NCBI GenBank assembly: GCA_022573225.1
Contig: JACZUI010000006.1
Coordinates: 1-57,072 of the forward strand
Direction: 5' to 3'
Length of the DNA stretch: 57,072 bases
From: Acidobacteriota bacterium
GTDB lineage: Bacteria > Actinomycetota > Acidimicrobiia > Spongiisociales > ZC4RG35
In this document: positions 8,801-17,529 of the stretch, piece by piece
Layout of the letters: each line of letters begins with the position of its first letter
Position numbering within the stretch: position 1 is the stretch's first letter
Position numbers and translations under genes: made by a program
The notes under the pieces: generated by a model
Database searches by the model: none
The model's input: only the letters and a program-made list of their open reading frames with translations
What the model was told of the DNA's origin: nothing

Positions 8801-10243
8801 TTACGGCAGCTTCACGTACAGGAAGTCATCCGGCTTGTTCTGTATGCCCCTCGTGGGCGGGGCGATCCAGCCTGCGAAATGGCCTCGTCGGAACTCGGGC
8901 TTCATGAGGCCTTCGATAAAGGACCTGTCCTCTGGTGTCGGCAGCCAGGAGTCGCGCTGTGTCGCCCACGCGTCTTGGGCGAGAACCTCACCGACGGGCG
9001 ATACCGCGATTTCCGAGAACTCCCCTATCGATCTGTTGAATGCCACGTGCGGAAGCCGAATCTCGAATTCGATTCCTGCTCCCGAGATGACCTTGTTCCA
9101 TCTGGTCACACCCCCAGTGCAATCGCCGATGAAATCGTCGCGCAACCTCGCATTGAGCGCGTTGAGCGCCGGCACCTCGACAGGCCGCAGTACCCCATCC
9201 ACCAATTTCATGACCGGATAGGTGTCGGAGAGAATCCGATGGTCGTCCTCGAGCCGGGCCTCGTGATAGCGGCCTTTGATCCCGGCGTTGAAGAAGTTCG
9301 CGGCATTTGTTGACTCCTCGGAGCCAAACAGGTCCAGTGTCAGGGAGAAATGTAGGTTCGTCTTTCGCTGAATCGTGGGAAGATCGATCACCCCGAGGGC
9401 ACGTATCGCATCGGTTTCGTACGGATCCTCGATGCGAGCCTCGTTCATGGCTTCACAGGTCCGCTGCACCACGCGTTGGACACCGGTGTACCCAACGAAC
9501 ATGTGGTGAGCCTCCTCGGCCAGCATGAACCGGGTGGTTCGGCTGAGCGGATCGAATCCCGATTGGGCAAGGGCTTCGAGCTGCATCTTCCCGTCTCGAT
9601 CAGTGAAATAGGTGAACATGAAGAACGACAGCCAATCGGGCGTCTCCTCATTGAACGCACCGAGCATCCTGGGACGCTCATCGCTCCCGGATTGACGTTG
9701 TAGGAGTTGATGAGCCTCCTCCCGGCCGTCCCGGCCGAAGTACTTCTGGAGTAGGTAGACCATGGCCCAGAGGTGTCGGCCTTCCTCGACATTCACCTGG
9801 AACAGGTTGCGCATGTCGTACAGCGACGGAGAGACAGACCCGAGATAGCGTTGCTGTTCGACAGAGGCCGGCTCTGTATCACCCTGGATCACGATCAGGC
9901 GGCGCAGCATGGATCGGTACTCGCCGGGCACTTGCTGCCACGCCGGCTCACCGACGTGCTCCCCGCACGGAATGGTCCTTCCTTCGACAGCAGGCGCGAG
10001 GAGGATGCCCCAGCGGTAGTCCGGCATCTTCACGTAGTCGAACTTGGCCCAGCCGTCCTTCTCCACGCTGATGGCCGTTCGCAGGAAGACATCGGCCATC
10101 TGAAACCCGTCCGGGCCCATGGACATCCACCAATCGATGTACCCGGGATGCCACTCCTCCAGCGCGCGGCGCAGCTTCGCATCGTCTGCCAGTCCGACGT
10201 TGTTGGGGATCAGCGCGTCATAGTCAACGAACTCTGTGGTCAT
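8801..10243 (-). CDS. boxB: Benzoyl-CoA 2,3-epoxidase, di-iron subunit BoxB
   Basis: Oxygenase of the aerobic box pathway: forms 2,3-epoxybenzoyl-CoA from benzoyl-CoA, O2 and electrons from the reductase BoxA. The roughly 480-residue protein shows carboxylate/histidine helices of a class I di-iron enzyme, including QVNVEEGRHLWAM and MLAEEAHHMFVGYTG, and the BoxB tail RRGHFAGWIAPPTRGIQNKP. GTG at 10246 and ATG at 10243 are both possible. I prefer the ATG, which overlaps the boxC stop as TGATG and has AGGAG six bases upstream, so the two genes are translationally coupled. No boxA is in the window. Confidence 0.95.
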   Translation of the reverse strand: MTTEFVDYDALIPNNVGLADDAKLRRALEEWHPGYIDWWMSMGPDGFQMADVFLRTAISVEKDGWAKFDYVKMPDYRWGILLAPAVEGRTIPCGEHVGEPAWQQVPGEYRSMLRRLIVIQGDTEPASVEQQRYLGSVSPSLYDMRNLFQVNVEEGRHLWAMVYLLQKYFGRDGREEAHQLLQRQSGSDERPRMLGAFNEETPDWLSFFMFTYFTDRDGKMQLEALAQSGFDPLSRTTRFMLAEEAHHMFVGYTGVQRVVQRTCEAMNEARIEDPYETDAIRALGVIDLPTIQRKTNLHFSLTLDLFGSEESTNAANFFNAGIKGRYHEARLEDDHRILSDTYPVMKLVDGVLRPVEVPALNALNARLRDDFIGDCTGGVTRWNKVISGAGIEFEIRLPHVAFNRSIGEFSEIAVSPVGEVLAQDAWATQRDSWLPTPEDRSFIEGLMKPEFRRGHFAGWIAPPTRGIQNKPDDFLYVKLP

Positions 10244-11913
10244 CACACTCTCCTCGTGTCATAGTCGGGCCGCAGCCCGGTGCCATAGCTGCGAAGCGCG
10301 CCGGTGTCCCCTGAGGCATTCGGCCGCTGAAACACCCAGTTCTGCCAAGCCGTGAGTCGGCCGAAGATCTTGGTCTCGAGTGTCTCTGGACCCGGGAAAC
10401 GGAGGTTGGCTTCCATGCCGGTGAGGGCGTCGGGGCTGAAGGAAGCTCGCTCCTCGACGATGATTCGAAGTTCATCGTCCCAGTCGATGTGATCGAAGAT
10501 GTCAGTTACCAGTTCCGCTTCCAGCGCCTCCTCGGCCGTGAGCGGTGTGTCGATGGCCTTCAGCGCTTTCTTCTTGCCCTTTTCGTTTCCCCAAAAACGA
10601 GTCTCGATTCGCGTCAGGTCGTTAGACATTGCGAGGGCTCCTGTGCTCGACTCTGTGAAAAGGAGGGTGGCAGTTGCGTCGTCGTTGTCGTGGGCACCCT
10701 CGAACATGTACACACGATCGGACGCCAGGACCAGTTCCGCCAGGAACCCGGCGAAGCAGCTGGGCGGCTCGACGAGGGCAATGAAGGTTCGTGAGGTGAG
10801 ATCGACGCGCTTGAGAACCCGTTTCCACAGAAGAAGAACCTCCCGGACAAACCAGTCCCCGGCATGGGAATGCAGGAACCGATCATGTGCCGCCACGGCT
10901 TCGATGGATCCTCGCGAGTGAATCAGGAGAGTCCCTATTTCCAGCTCATTGGCGCGGAGATGCAACAAGGCGTCGTCGAGCTCTCGGGCGAGTCGCAGCG
11001 GCCACAGGCTGGAACCGATCTCAGCGGCTGCCGAAGCGTCCGTTGGCACCGATTCCTCTGGTCCGTCGATTGTGATCGTCGCGACTCTCGCCGACCGATC
11101 GATGTCGACGGTCACAGTGGAATACTCAATCCGATCATCTGTGATCGTCCGTTCCAACTCCTCGAGAATTACCCCCTTTGCCTCGTCGGGTCGGTCGGTC
11201 GCGAGGGCCATCTCGAGGGCGCGCTCGGCAACCGTCTCTTCAAAAGCAGAGCGGGGCACGAGTTCGTCGACGAGGTTCCAGTCGAGGGCTCGATTCCCTT
11301 TGATGCCCTCTTGGACGGTGCAAAACACATCGGCTCGATCACGTCTAACGAATCGTTTGTCTACCAGTCGAGTAAGACCGCCGGTTCCCGGCAGCACTCC
11401 TAGTAGCGGGACCTCCGGGAGAGCCACGCTGGTGCTGCCGTCATCGATCAGCATGATGTGATCGGTTGCCAGGGCCAGTTCGTAGCCACCGCCTGCCGCC
11501 GTCCCATTGATGGCAGTGAGATATCGCTGTCCCGAGTATCTGGTCGCATCCTCGATCGCGCTTCGTGTCTCGTTGGTGAACTTGCAGAAATTCACCTTCA
11601 GTGGATGAGAGGCGGAGGCGAGCATCCCGATGTTGGCTCCCGCGCTGAACATCCTGTCCAATGCCGAGCGAATCACGACTGCACCGACCTCGGGATGCTC
11701 GAATCGGAGCCTTTGGACGGCGTCCGCTAGCTCGATGTCTACCGAGAGGTCGTAGGAGTTCATCTTGAGCTGATAGCCGGGCAGCAGGCCGCCGTCGGGG
11801 TCGACATCCATCTCGAGGTATGCGACGGGTCCATCTGTGCTCAGTTGCCAATGCCGATATCGATCCGGATGGGTTTGAAAATCGATCACTTCGAAAGAAT
11901 AGGTGGCCGGCAA
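10243..11913 (-). CDS. boxC: 2,3-Epoxybenzoyl-CoA dihydrolase BoxC
   Basis: Ring-opening enzyme of the box pathway, converting the benzoyl-CoA epoxide with two waters to 3,4-dehydroadipyl-CoA semialdehyde and formate. At 556 residues it has the length and tandem crotonase-like architecture of BoxC. Marker segments are GLLPGYQLKMNSYDLSVDIEL, FSAGANIGML, NGTAAGGGYELALATDHIML and GVLPGTGGLTRLVDKR in the first half, and FLAELVLASDRVYMFEG in the second. The initiator appears to be TTG with no clear ribosome site; GTG at FEVIDF is an alternative. It lies 47 bases after menA on the same strand, so read-through from the men genes is possible. Confidence 0.95.
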   Translation of the reverse strand: MPATYSFEVIDFQTHPDRYRHWQLSTDGPVAYLEMDVDPDGGLLPGYQLKMNSYDLSVDIELADAVQRLRFEHPEVGAVVIRSALDRMFSAGANIGMLASASHPLKVNFCKFTNETRSAIEDATRYSGQRYLTAINGTAAGGGYELALATDHIMLIDDGSTSVALPEVPLLGVLPGTGGLTRLVDKRFVRRDRADVFCTVQEGIKGNRALDWNLVDELVPRSAFEETVAERALEMALATDRPDEAKGVILEELERTITDDRIEYSTVTVDIDRSARVATITIDGPEESVPTDASAAAEIGSSLWPLRLARELDDALLHLRANELEIGTLLIHSRGSIEAVAAHDRFLHSHAGDWFVREVLLLWKRVLKRVDLTSRTFIALVEPPSCFAGFLAELVLASDRVYMFEGAHDNDDATATLLFTESSTGALAMSNDLTRIETRFWGNEKGKKKALKAIDTPLTAEEALEAELVTDIFDHIDWDDELRIIVEERASFSPDALTGMEANLRFPGPETLETKIFGRLTAWQNWVFQRPNASGDTGALRSYGTGLRPDYDTRRV

Positions 11914-11960
11914 CCAAGGCCACTGGCCGGAGCTTCAGCAGCCGAGCGCTCTCCTTAAGT

Positions 11961-12845
11961 TCACAGGCTGATCGCTGATCCCGCCGCCATGACAAGTCCG
12001 CTCCATAGATGGAGGCGCGCGGTGAGCTTCAAAGCGCGGATCAAAGCCGGCCCTTCGGTCTTGAGCGAGACGATCCTGACCGGCGCTGTGGCGAACGGCG
12101 CAAGGAATCCGGCGAACATCGTCGCCCGGGGTGTCCAACCGAAGGCGCCAAAGATCACGATGGCTACCAGAGCTCCGTAGACAAGGCCGGCAAAGAGACG
12201 CCGGGTGCGCCGTCGTCCCATGATCACGGCCGCGGTTCGTTTCCCGGCAGCACGGTCGGTTTCGATGTCTCGGTAGTTGTTTGCCACCAGGATGGCGCTA
12301 GCCAGCATTCCCACCGGAATCGCCAGCAGCCAGGCCGACAGAGGGGCAGTCATGTCATAGACGTACCTGCTCCCGACCGTGGCGACGAGGCCGAAGAAGA
12401 CGAATACGAACAGTTCGCCGAGGCCCCTGTAGCCGTAGGGAATCGGTCCGCCGACATAGCCCAACATCGCCAGAATCGACAGCACACCGATGACCAGGAT
12501 CAAGGGGCCTGCGATGAGGGTGAGGGCAACGCCTGCGGCAGCGGCCACCAGGACCATCACGGCGACACCGATCCACATCTCCCTCGAGCTGATCACCCCC
12601 ATGGCAACCATCCGGGGCGGCCCGAGCCGATCCTCGGTATCCGCTCCTCGTCTGGCGTCGGAGGCGTCGTTGGCGAAGTTCGCTGCGATCTGGATGGCCA
12701 GCGCTCCGACCATTGTCCAGATCATGGCGTCGCTCCGGAAAACGCCATCGCCGGCGGCTAGACCCGCTGCGACCAATACCGGAACCACTGCCGCCGGGAG
12801 TGTGTGGACTCGCGCGGCCGTCTTCCAGGCCTGGACGCGGGTCAC
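11961..12845 (-). CDS. menA: 1,4-Dihydroxy-2-naphthoate polyprenyltransferase MenA
   Basis: Integral membrane prenyltransferase that joins a polyprenyl diphosphate to DHNA to make demethylmenaquinone. About 294 residues with eight or nine hydrophobic segments. The first Asp-rich motif is NFANDASDARRGADTEDR (a variant of NDYxDxxxG-D) and the second is NNYRDIETDRAAGKRT. The longer frame to 12926 would overlap menB. The chosen GTG lies four bases past the menB stop and begins VTRVQAWKTAARVHTLPAA, which fits the family. Co-transcribed with menB. Confidence 0.93.
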   Translation of the reverse strand: MTRVQAWKTAARVHTLPAAVVPVLVAAGLAAGDGVFRSDAMIWTMVGALAIQIAANFANDASDARRGADTEDRLGPPRMVAMGVISSREMWIGVAVMVLVAAAAGVALTLIAGPLILVIGVLSILAMLGYVGGPIPYGYRGLGELFVFVFFGLVATVGSRYVYDMTAPLSAWLLAIPVGMLASAILVANNYRDIETDRAAGKRTAAVIMGRRRTRRLFAGLVYGALVAIVIFGAFGWTPRATMFAGFLAPFATAPVRIVSLKTEGPALIRALKLTARLHLWSGLVMAAGSAISL

Positions 12846-12849
12846 GATG

Positions 12850-13749
12850 TCAGTAGTGCCAGGGGAACTGGCCGAAGTTCGGATCGCGCTTCTCCAGGAA
12901 TGCGTCGCGCCCCTCCTGGGCCTCATCGGTCATGTATCCCAGGCGAGTCGCCTCGCCTGCAAAAATCTGCTGCCCAACGAGTCCGTCATCGATGAGGTTG
13001 AAGGCAAACTTGAGCATTCGCTGGGCCATTGGGCTCTTGGCGACGATCTCACGTCCCCACTCGAGTGCTACCGATTCGAGATCCTCATGGGGCACGACCG
13101 CGTTCACCATTCCCATCTGGTGCGCCTCCGCCGCCGAGTATTCGCGGCCGAGGAAGAAGATCTCCCGCGCCCTCTTCTGGCCGACCTGTCGCGCGAGGTA
13201 GGCCGATCCGTATCCGGCGTCATACGAAGCGACGTCGGCGTCGGTCTGCTTGAACACGGCGTGCTCCTTGGACGCGAGTGTGAGGTCACAGACCACATGA
13301 AGCGAGTGACCACCACCGACTGCCCATCCCGGCACGACGGCAATCACCACTTTGGGCATGAAACGAATCAGACGCTGGACCTCGAGGATGTGGAGCCGGC
13401 CAACTCTGCTCGGATCCACGTCCGCTGACGATTCACCGTCGGCGTACTTGTAGCCATCCTTCCCTCGGATCCTTTGATCGCCACCCGAGCAGAAAGCCCA
13501 ACCACCGTCCTTGGCCGAAGGCCCGTTGCCAGTTAGCAGCACGCAACCGACGTCGGTGCTCTGCCGGGCGTGGTCGAGAGCGGAGTACAGCTCGTCGACT
13601 GTGCCTGGGCGGAAGGCGTTGCGAACGTCGGGGCGGTCGAACGCGACCCGAACTACCCCGGCGTCGACCGCCCGGTGGTAGGTGATGTCGGTGAAGTCGA
13701 AACCCGGAACCGGTGACCAATCACCTTCATTGAAGATCGCAGAAACCAC
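12850..13749 (-). CDS. menB: 1,4-Dihydroxy-2-naphthoyl-CoA synthase MenB
   Basis: Crotonase-fold enzyme that closes the second ring of menaquinone from o-succinylbenzoyl-CoA. Very close to mycobacterial MenB: DITYHRAVDAGVVRVAFDRPDVRNAFRP, NGPSAKDGGWAFCSGGDQR, VGGGHSLHVVCDLTLAS, FKQTDADVASYDAGYGSAYLARQVGQK and QRMLKFAFNLIDDGLVGQQ. The open frame reaches 13953, overlapping the divergent menE. I place the start at a GTG giving 299 residues, about the family length; an ATG at 13794 is the other candidate. First gene of a men-box gene string on this strand. Confidence 0.94.
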   Translation of the reverse strand: MVSAIFNEGDWSPVPGFDFTDITYHRAVDAGVVRVAFDRPDVRNAFRPGTVDELYSALDHARQSTDVGCVLLTGNGPSAKDGGWAFCSGGDQRIRGKDGYKYADGESSADVDPSRVGRLHILEVQRLIRFMPKVVIAVVPGWAVGGGHSLHVVCDLTLASKEHAVFKQTDADVASYDAGYGSAYLARQVGQKRAREIFFLGREYSAAEAHQMGMVNAVVPHEDLESVALEWGREIVAKSPMAQRMLKFAFNLIDDGLVGQQIFAGEATRLGYMTDEAQEGRDAFLEKRDPNFGQFPWHY

Positions 13750-13833
13750 GGGCGAGAGGATAAGGCGTTTCGTTCTGTGAAGATTCCTTGCCATGAGGCG
13801 CCACAGAATCTGCAAAGAAAGTTCTCCCGGACC

Positions 13834-15039
13834 GTGATCGACTGGATGAGAGCCCGCGACTCGGACCGGGTGTTCCTCGAGACCGATCACGGCAAGTTGA
13901 CCTATGGCGAGATCGTCAGCCGGGTTGAAGCCGAATCGGTAGAACCCGTCCACGTGTTACGGCCCCGACTCGACGAAGAGTCGGTGGTCCGGCTGTTGGG
14001 CGCCGCTGCCAAGGGCGTTGCGGTGGTGATGTCGCCGGGTTCGCCCGATCCAGGCGAGATCGACCCGGGCGGCGCATCCATGGTCGTGTTCACCTCGGGC
14101 ACCACCGGTGTCCCGAAGGGAGTGCGGCTTACGCTGGCGAATTGGAAGGCGGCTGGTCAGGCATCGGTTGAGCACCTTGGCCACGGGCTCGAGGACACCT
14201 GGCTGCTGGCCATGCCGCTCTATCACGTAGCGGGCATCGGCATCGTCCTGCGCTCTGCTTTTGCGGGAGGAAAGGTTCGAATTCTCCCTCGTTTTGACGG
14301 AGCCGCCTTTGCCCGGGCTCTGCATCAAGTCACACTGGCATCCGTCGTTCCGACCATGCTCGAACGCGTCCTCGACGCGGATACCGGCCCGTTTCGGGGC
14401 CTGAGGGCGGTTCTGGTTGGTGGCGGTCCTATACCCCGGGAACTTCTCGAGCGGGCCTCGGCTGCCGGGATGCCGGTGCTACCCACCTACGGGATGACCG
14501 AGACGTGCGGCCAGGTGGCCACACTTCGGCCCAGTTCGCCTGTTGCAAGGAAGGCCCACCCGCTTCCGGGAGTGGATCTCCGCATCGGCGACGGTGGACG
14601 GATCGAGGTGAGGGGCCCGATGGTGTCGCCGGGCTACCTCGGCGAGCCAGACCGGGATCCCGATGGTTGGTTCGTCACAGGAGACTTGGGCCGGATCGAC
14701 TCCGATGGTGCCTTGACAGTCACTGGGCGCGCCGATGACACGATCATCAGCGGCGGCGAGAACATCGACCCAGTTCAAGTGGAGGCAGTTCTGTCAGGTC
14801 ATTCCGAAGTGGAAGCGGTGATGGTCGTTGGTGTCGCCAGCGATGAATGGGGTTATGAAGTCGGCTGCCTCTATGTGGGCCGGACCCATCCCGCCGGGCT
14901 GGAGGCTTGGGCCCGCGACCGACTGCCCTCCTCCGCGGTGCCACACCGGTGGCTCCAGATCGCAGAGATGCCGGTCACTTCGCTGGGCAAACCGGATCGG
15001 TTACTAGGGCGGTCGCTACTCGGGTCGGAATCTCGCTAG
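13834..15039 (+). CDS. menE: o-Succinylbenzoate-CoA ligase MenE
   Basis: AMP-forming ligase activating o-succinylbenzoate, the step before MenB. At about 400 residues it is compact like MenE. Motifs: VVFTSGTTGVPKGVRLT (P-loop), MPLYHVAGIGIVLRS, PTYGMTETCGQ, WFVTGDLGRIDSDGALTVTGRADDTIISGGENI, and the C-terminal lysine in TSLGKPDR. Context with menA and menB supports the assignment over a general acyl-CoA ligase. Two starts are possible: GTG at 13777, which would overlap an upstream menB start, and the GTG used here, which leaves room for divergent promoters. The stop overlaps the convergent methyltransferase by four bases. Confidence 0.9.
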   Translation: MIDWMRARDSDRVFLETDHGKLTYGEIVSRVEAESVEPVHVLRPRLDEESVVRLLGAAAKGVAVVMSPGSPDPGEIDPGGASMVVFTSGTTGVPKGVRLTLANWKAAGQASVEHLGHGLEDTWLLAMPLYHVAGIGIVLRSAFAGGKVRILPRFDGAAFARALHQVTLASVVPTMLERVLDADTGPFRGLRAVLVGGGPIPRELLERASAAGMPVLPTYGMTETCGQVATLRPSSPVARKAHPLPGVDLRIGDGGRIEVRGPMVSPGYLGEPDRDPDGWFVTGDLGRIDSDGALTVTGRADDTIISGGENIDPVQVEAVLSGHSEVEAVMVVGVASDEWGYEVGCLYVGRTHPAGLEAWARDRLPSSAVPHRWLQIAEMPVTSLGKPDRLLGRSLLGSESR

Positions 15040-15683
15040 GAGTTGCGTCTTGCGATCAGGATGCCCTGGCGCAGCGGCACTGCGACAGCCTCGAAATCCG
15101 GATCGGATGCAACCAACCGGTTGAACTCGTCGGTGCCATGGCCTTCATCGACCCAGCCGGCACCCGTCGCGTAAACATTGTCGGCCAGTACCAGCCCGCC
15201 CGGCGCGATGAGAGGCCGGGCCAGCTTGAAGTAGTCGGAGTACTCGGTTTTGATTGCGTCGAGGAAGAGAACGTCGACGGTGCCTGGTGCCAGCTCGTCA
15301 CGTAGGCCCGAGAGAACCTCTATCCCGGCTCCGACCCGAACCTCTACCGCGCTGCCCACCCCCGCGTGGTCGAACTGGCTTCTGGCGAACTCGGCATGCT
15401 TCGGCTCGAATTCGATGGTGATGAGCCGTCCGGTGTCCGACAGGCCACGTGCGATCCAGATTCCTGAATATCCCGCGAGGGTTCCGACTTCGATGGCCAG
15501 TCGGCCTGGAGTCAACAAGGTCAGGATCATCAACAATCGACCGACGTCGGCAGTCACCGAGATGTCGGGCAGCCCGGCGGCGACTGCCTCATCCATCATC
15601 GTTGCGAGATGGTCGTCCTGTGAGCCAAAGAGCTCTCTGGAGTAGCGGCCGAGATACCTCCATCGTTCGGGTGTCATGGTCAT
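15036..15683 (-). CDS. Class I SAM-dependent O-methyltransferase (caffeoyl-CoA OMT type)
   Basis: A 215-residue methyltransferase of the PF01596 type. The SAM-binding motif I is AIEVGTLAGYSGIWIARGL, followed by the acidic strand end LITIEFEP, the metal/substrate block VDVLFLDAIKTEYSDYF, and the characteristic LVLADNVYATG. Such bacterial enzymes methylate catechol-like hydroxyls using a divalent metal. The substrate cannot be told from sequence. Proximity to menaquinone genes is probably coincidental, since the C-methylation step uses a different family (MenG/UbiE). Start chosen at the ATG of MTMTPERW rather than GTG nine bases upstream. Confidence 0.88.
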   Translation of the reverse strand: MTMTPERWRYLGRYSRELFGSQDDHLATMMDEAVAAGLPDISVTADVGRLLMILTLLTPGRLAIEVGTLAGYSGIWIARGLSDTGRLITIEFEPKHAEFARSQFDHAGVGSAVEVRVGAGIEVLSGLRDELAPGTVDVLFLDAIKTEYSDYFKLARPLIAPGGLVLADNVYATGAGWVDEGHGTDEFNRLVASDPDFEAVAVPLRQGILIARRNS

Positions 15684-15782
15684 GAGTCGCACCCTACGCG
15701 GGCGGCTGCGGTCCGATACCGAGTCCGTATAGCGCCATATATGGCGCCACGAACCTGAGGTAACGGGTTGGGGGGGCGGGGG

Positions 15783-16190
15783 TTACTCGAGCTCGGGGGG
15801 CTTTCGACCCTTCTTGACCTCGCTTCTGGCCTTCTTCTCGCTGAGTCTTCGCTCCTTCGATGAGCGGGATGGCTTGGTGGGTTTGCGTTCAGGATGGTCG
15901 ACCATGGCGGCTTCCAGCTTGTCACCAAGTCGTTGGCGGGCCAGGGCGCGGTTTCGCCATTGGGAGCGGGAATCGCCGGCGATGACTTCGACCTCGGGGC
16001 CGATCCGCCCGATCAGCTTCTGTTTCATGTCCTCGGGCAGGGAGCTGGCACCGATGTCGAATCGAAGCCTCACCATCGTCTCGTTGCGATTGGCGTGCTG
16101 GCCGCCCGGTCCGCCAGAAGTATCGAAGTGTTCCTCGAGATCCCGTTCGGGAATGTGGAACCCGCGGATCCAGACGCCGTCGCTACTCAC
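15783..16190 (-). CDS. arfB: Peptidyl-tRNA hydrolase ArfB-like ribosome rescue factor
   Basis: Codon-independent release factor that frees ribosomes stalled on mRNAs without stop codons. The 135-residue protein carries the GGQ loop (FDTSGGPGGQHANRNETMVRL, about residues 26-46), the RF-1-domain block DSRSQWRNRALARQRL, and a basic tail rich in Lys/Arg (SSKERRLSEKKARSEVKKGRK) that in ArfB fills the empty mRNA channel. Length matches E. coli ArfB (140). The start is a GTG that overlaps the stop of an 18-codon upstream ORF as GTGA, so translation probably depends on reinitiation. Confidence 0.9.
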   Translation of the reverse strand: MSSDGVWIRGFHIPERDLEEHFDTSGGPGGQHANRNETMVRLRFDIGASSLPEDMKQKLIGRIGPEVEVIAGDSRSQWRNRALARQRLGDKLEAAMVDHPERKPTKPSRSSKERRLSEKKARSEVKKGRKPPELE

Positions 16191-16243
16191 GTCTCGTCGT
16201 AGTACTCGCCGGTTGCGGGTGAGATCTGCTGGTTCTGCGACAT
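16187..16243 (-). CDS. 18-residue leader peptide ORF coupled to arfB
   Basis: Encodes MSQNQQISPATGEYYDET and stops at TGA. The ATG has the best ribosome site in the neighbourhood, AGGAGG five bases upstream, while the arfB GTG has no comparable site of its own. The TGA overlaps the arfB start as GTGA, the classic termination-reinitiation geometry. I see this directly; that it is translated and controls arfB is inference. It could also be a non-functional artefact of the arfB leader, but the placement of an ideal ribosome site on it argues against that. Confidence 0.55.
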   Translation of the reverse strand: MSQNQQISPATGEYYDET

Positions 16244-16314
16244 TGATTCCTCCTGACCCGGGACGATAGGGGAGGCTGGGCAGCCACCGCGAACCCGCGT
16301 TTAGGCTCCAGTGG

Positions 16315-16785
16315 GTGGACTTCGCTCCCGACTCCATAGGCCCCACTGTCGATGTTGCTCTTCTCGCCGACTCGGTTCAGGCTGTGCGGGGCAAGCTGTT
16401 CATCCTCGGGGGTGGATGGGACACCCTCTGGGTCAGGAGCTTTCCCGCCCGGCATCCCAGCCTTGCCATCGGCCTCCGGCTCCGGGTTCCGGTCTCCTGG
16501 GGCACCGACGCCTTGTCACTGTCGGTGGAGCTTCAGGATGAAGATGGTGCTCCACTTCTGCCTCGCCCGTTATCTCACAAAATCAGGCTTCCCGATGGGC
16601 CGCACAGCCCATCCATGACGGACTTCGGTTTGATCCGCTCATTTACCTTCAACAATCTTCTGTTCCAACGAGAGGGTTCCTATTCGTTCGTCATCTCGGT
16701 TGACGACGAGCCCGTTTCTCGACTGAGGTTCGCGGTGCGCAAACGGGAGGCCCCGCCGGAAGCGAACCGTCCCGAAGCGGGCTGA
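16315..16785 (+). CDS. Conserved hypothetical protein, DUF6941-like
   Basis: A 156-residue soluble protein starting at GTG. The segment VDVALLADSVQAVRGKLFILGGGWDTLWVRSFPA resembles the start of a small actinobacterial family (DUF6941) typified by 'ALLAD..Q...GKLyilGGGWD'. The rest is beta-strand rich, with IGLRLRVPVSWGT and SFVISVDDEPVSRLRFAV, suggesting a beta-sandwich. The Pro/Glu-rich tail looks disordered. No catalytic motif is evident and the function is unknown. It is divergent from the arfB leader ORF, with about 70 bases between them for two promoters. Confidence 0.75.
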   Translation: MDFAPDSIGPTVDVALLADSVQAVRGKLFILGGGWDTLWVRSFPARHPSLAIGLRLRVPVSWGTDALSLSVELQDEDGAPLLPRPLSHKIRLPDGPHSPSMTDFGLIRSFTFNNLLFQREGSYSFVISVDDEPVSRLRFAVRKREAPPEANRPEAG

Positions 16786-16893
16786 CGTCTGAACCTGGTG
16801 TTTGCGTAGCGCGAGCACCCCAATAGCCTCGTCTCTCATCTAGACGCCAATTCGCGCGTTATCCCCGACCGACACCCTTGGAGGCTTTGTTTC

Positions 16894-17529
16894 ATGTCGT
16901 TCCATCGGACATCACAACGAATTCTCGCAGTATCTGCTGCTGCGCTGGTGGCGGTTGCCGGCATCCTGCCGGTGGTCCCGGCGCAGGCCGCCACCGGGGC
17001 TCGCCCGCCGTTCAAGGTGAGCTTCCCCCAGGAAACTCAGGTAACCCGGTTCAGCAACGACTGGGGTTCCCGGCGATCAGGCGGCCGACGTCATGGGGGC
17101 AACGACCTGATGGCTCCCAAGATGGCGCAGGTTTATGCGTTTGCTGATGGCGTGGTGGAGGCTGTCGCCACTTCGCAACGTGGTGGTCGCTACATCGTGA
17201 TCGAACACGGCGACGGCTGGTCGTCGACCTATATCCACCTCAACAACGACAATCCAGGCACCGATGACGGTGATGCCCCTTGGTCGCTGACAGTGGCGCC
17301 AACGATCGAAGAAGGCGCCGTCGTGAAAGCCGGTCAGTTGATTGGCTGGGTAGGTGACTCCGGCAACGCCGAGTGGACCGGGTCTCATACCCACTTTGAG
17401 CTGGCCATCGACGGTCGCGGGATCAACCCCCATTCCCTACTCGAGGAAGCGTGGGAGCGCGATCAAGACCGCTACATCCGGCAGGTTTTGCTCGCTCTTC
17501 ACGATGAGAAGTTGATGTCAACCGTCTGA
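16894..17529 (+). CDS. Secreted M23-family metallopeptidase
   Basis: Zinc endopeptidase that likely cuts peptidoglycan peptides outside the cell. Residues 1-33 form a signal peptide (basic start, AVSAAALVAVAGILPVV, cleavage after AQA). The LytM-type M23 domain shows the first zinc site RRHGGNDLMAPKMAQVYA and the second HTHFEL at about residue 168. An insertion of about 15 residues (NNDNPGTDDGDAPWSL) enlarges one loop. The start has GGAGG nine bases upstream. The last 31 bases overlap the convergent SDR-like gene. Confidence 0.9.
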   Translation: MSFHRTSQRILAVSAAALVAVAGILPVVPAQAATGARPPFKVSFPQETQVTRFSNDWGSRRSGGRRHGGNDLMAPKMAQVYAFADGVVEAVATSQRGGRYIVIEHGDGWSSTYIHLNNDNPGTDDGDAPWSLTVAPTIEEGAVVKAGQLIGWVGDSGNAEWTGSHTHFELAIDGRGINPHSLLEEAWERDQDRYIRQVLLALHDEKLMSTV

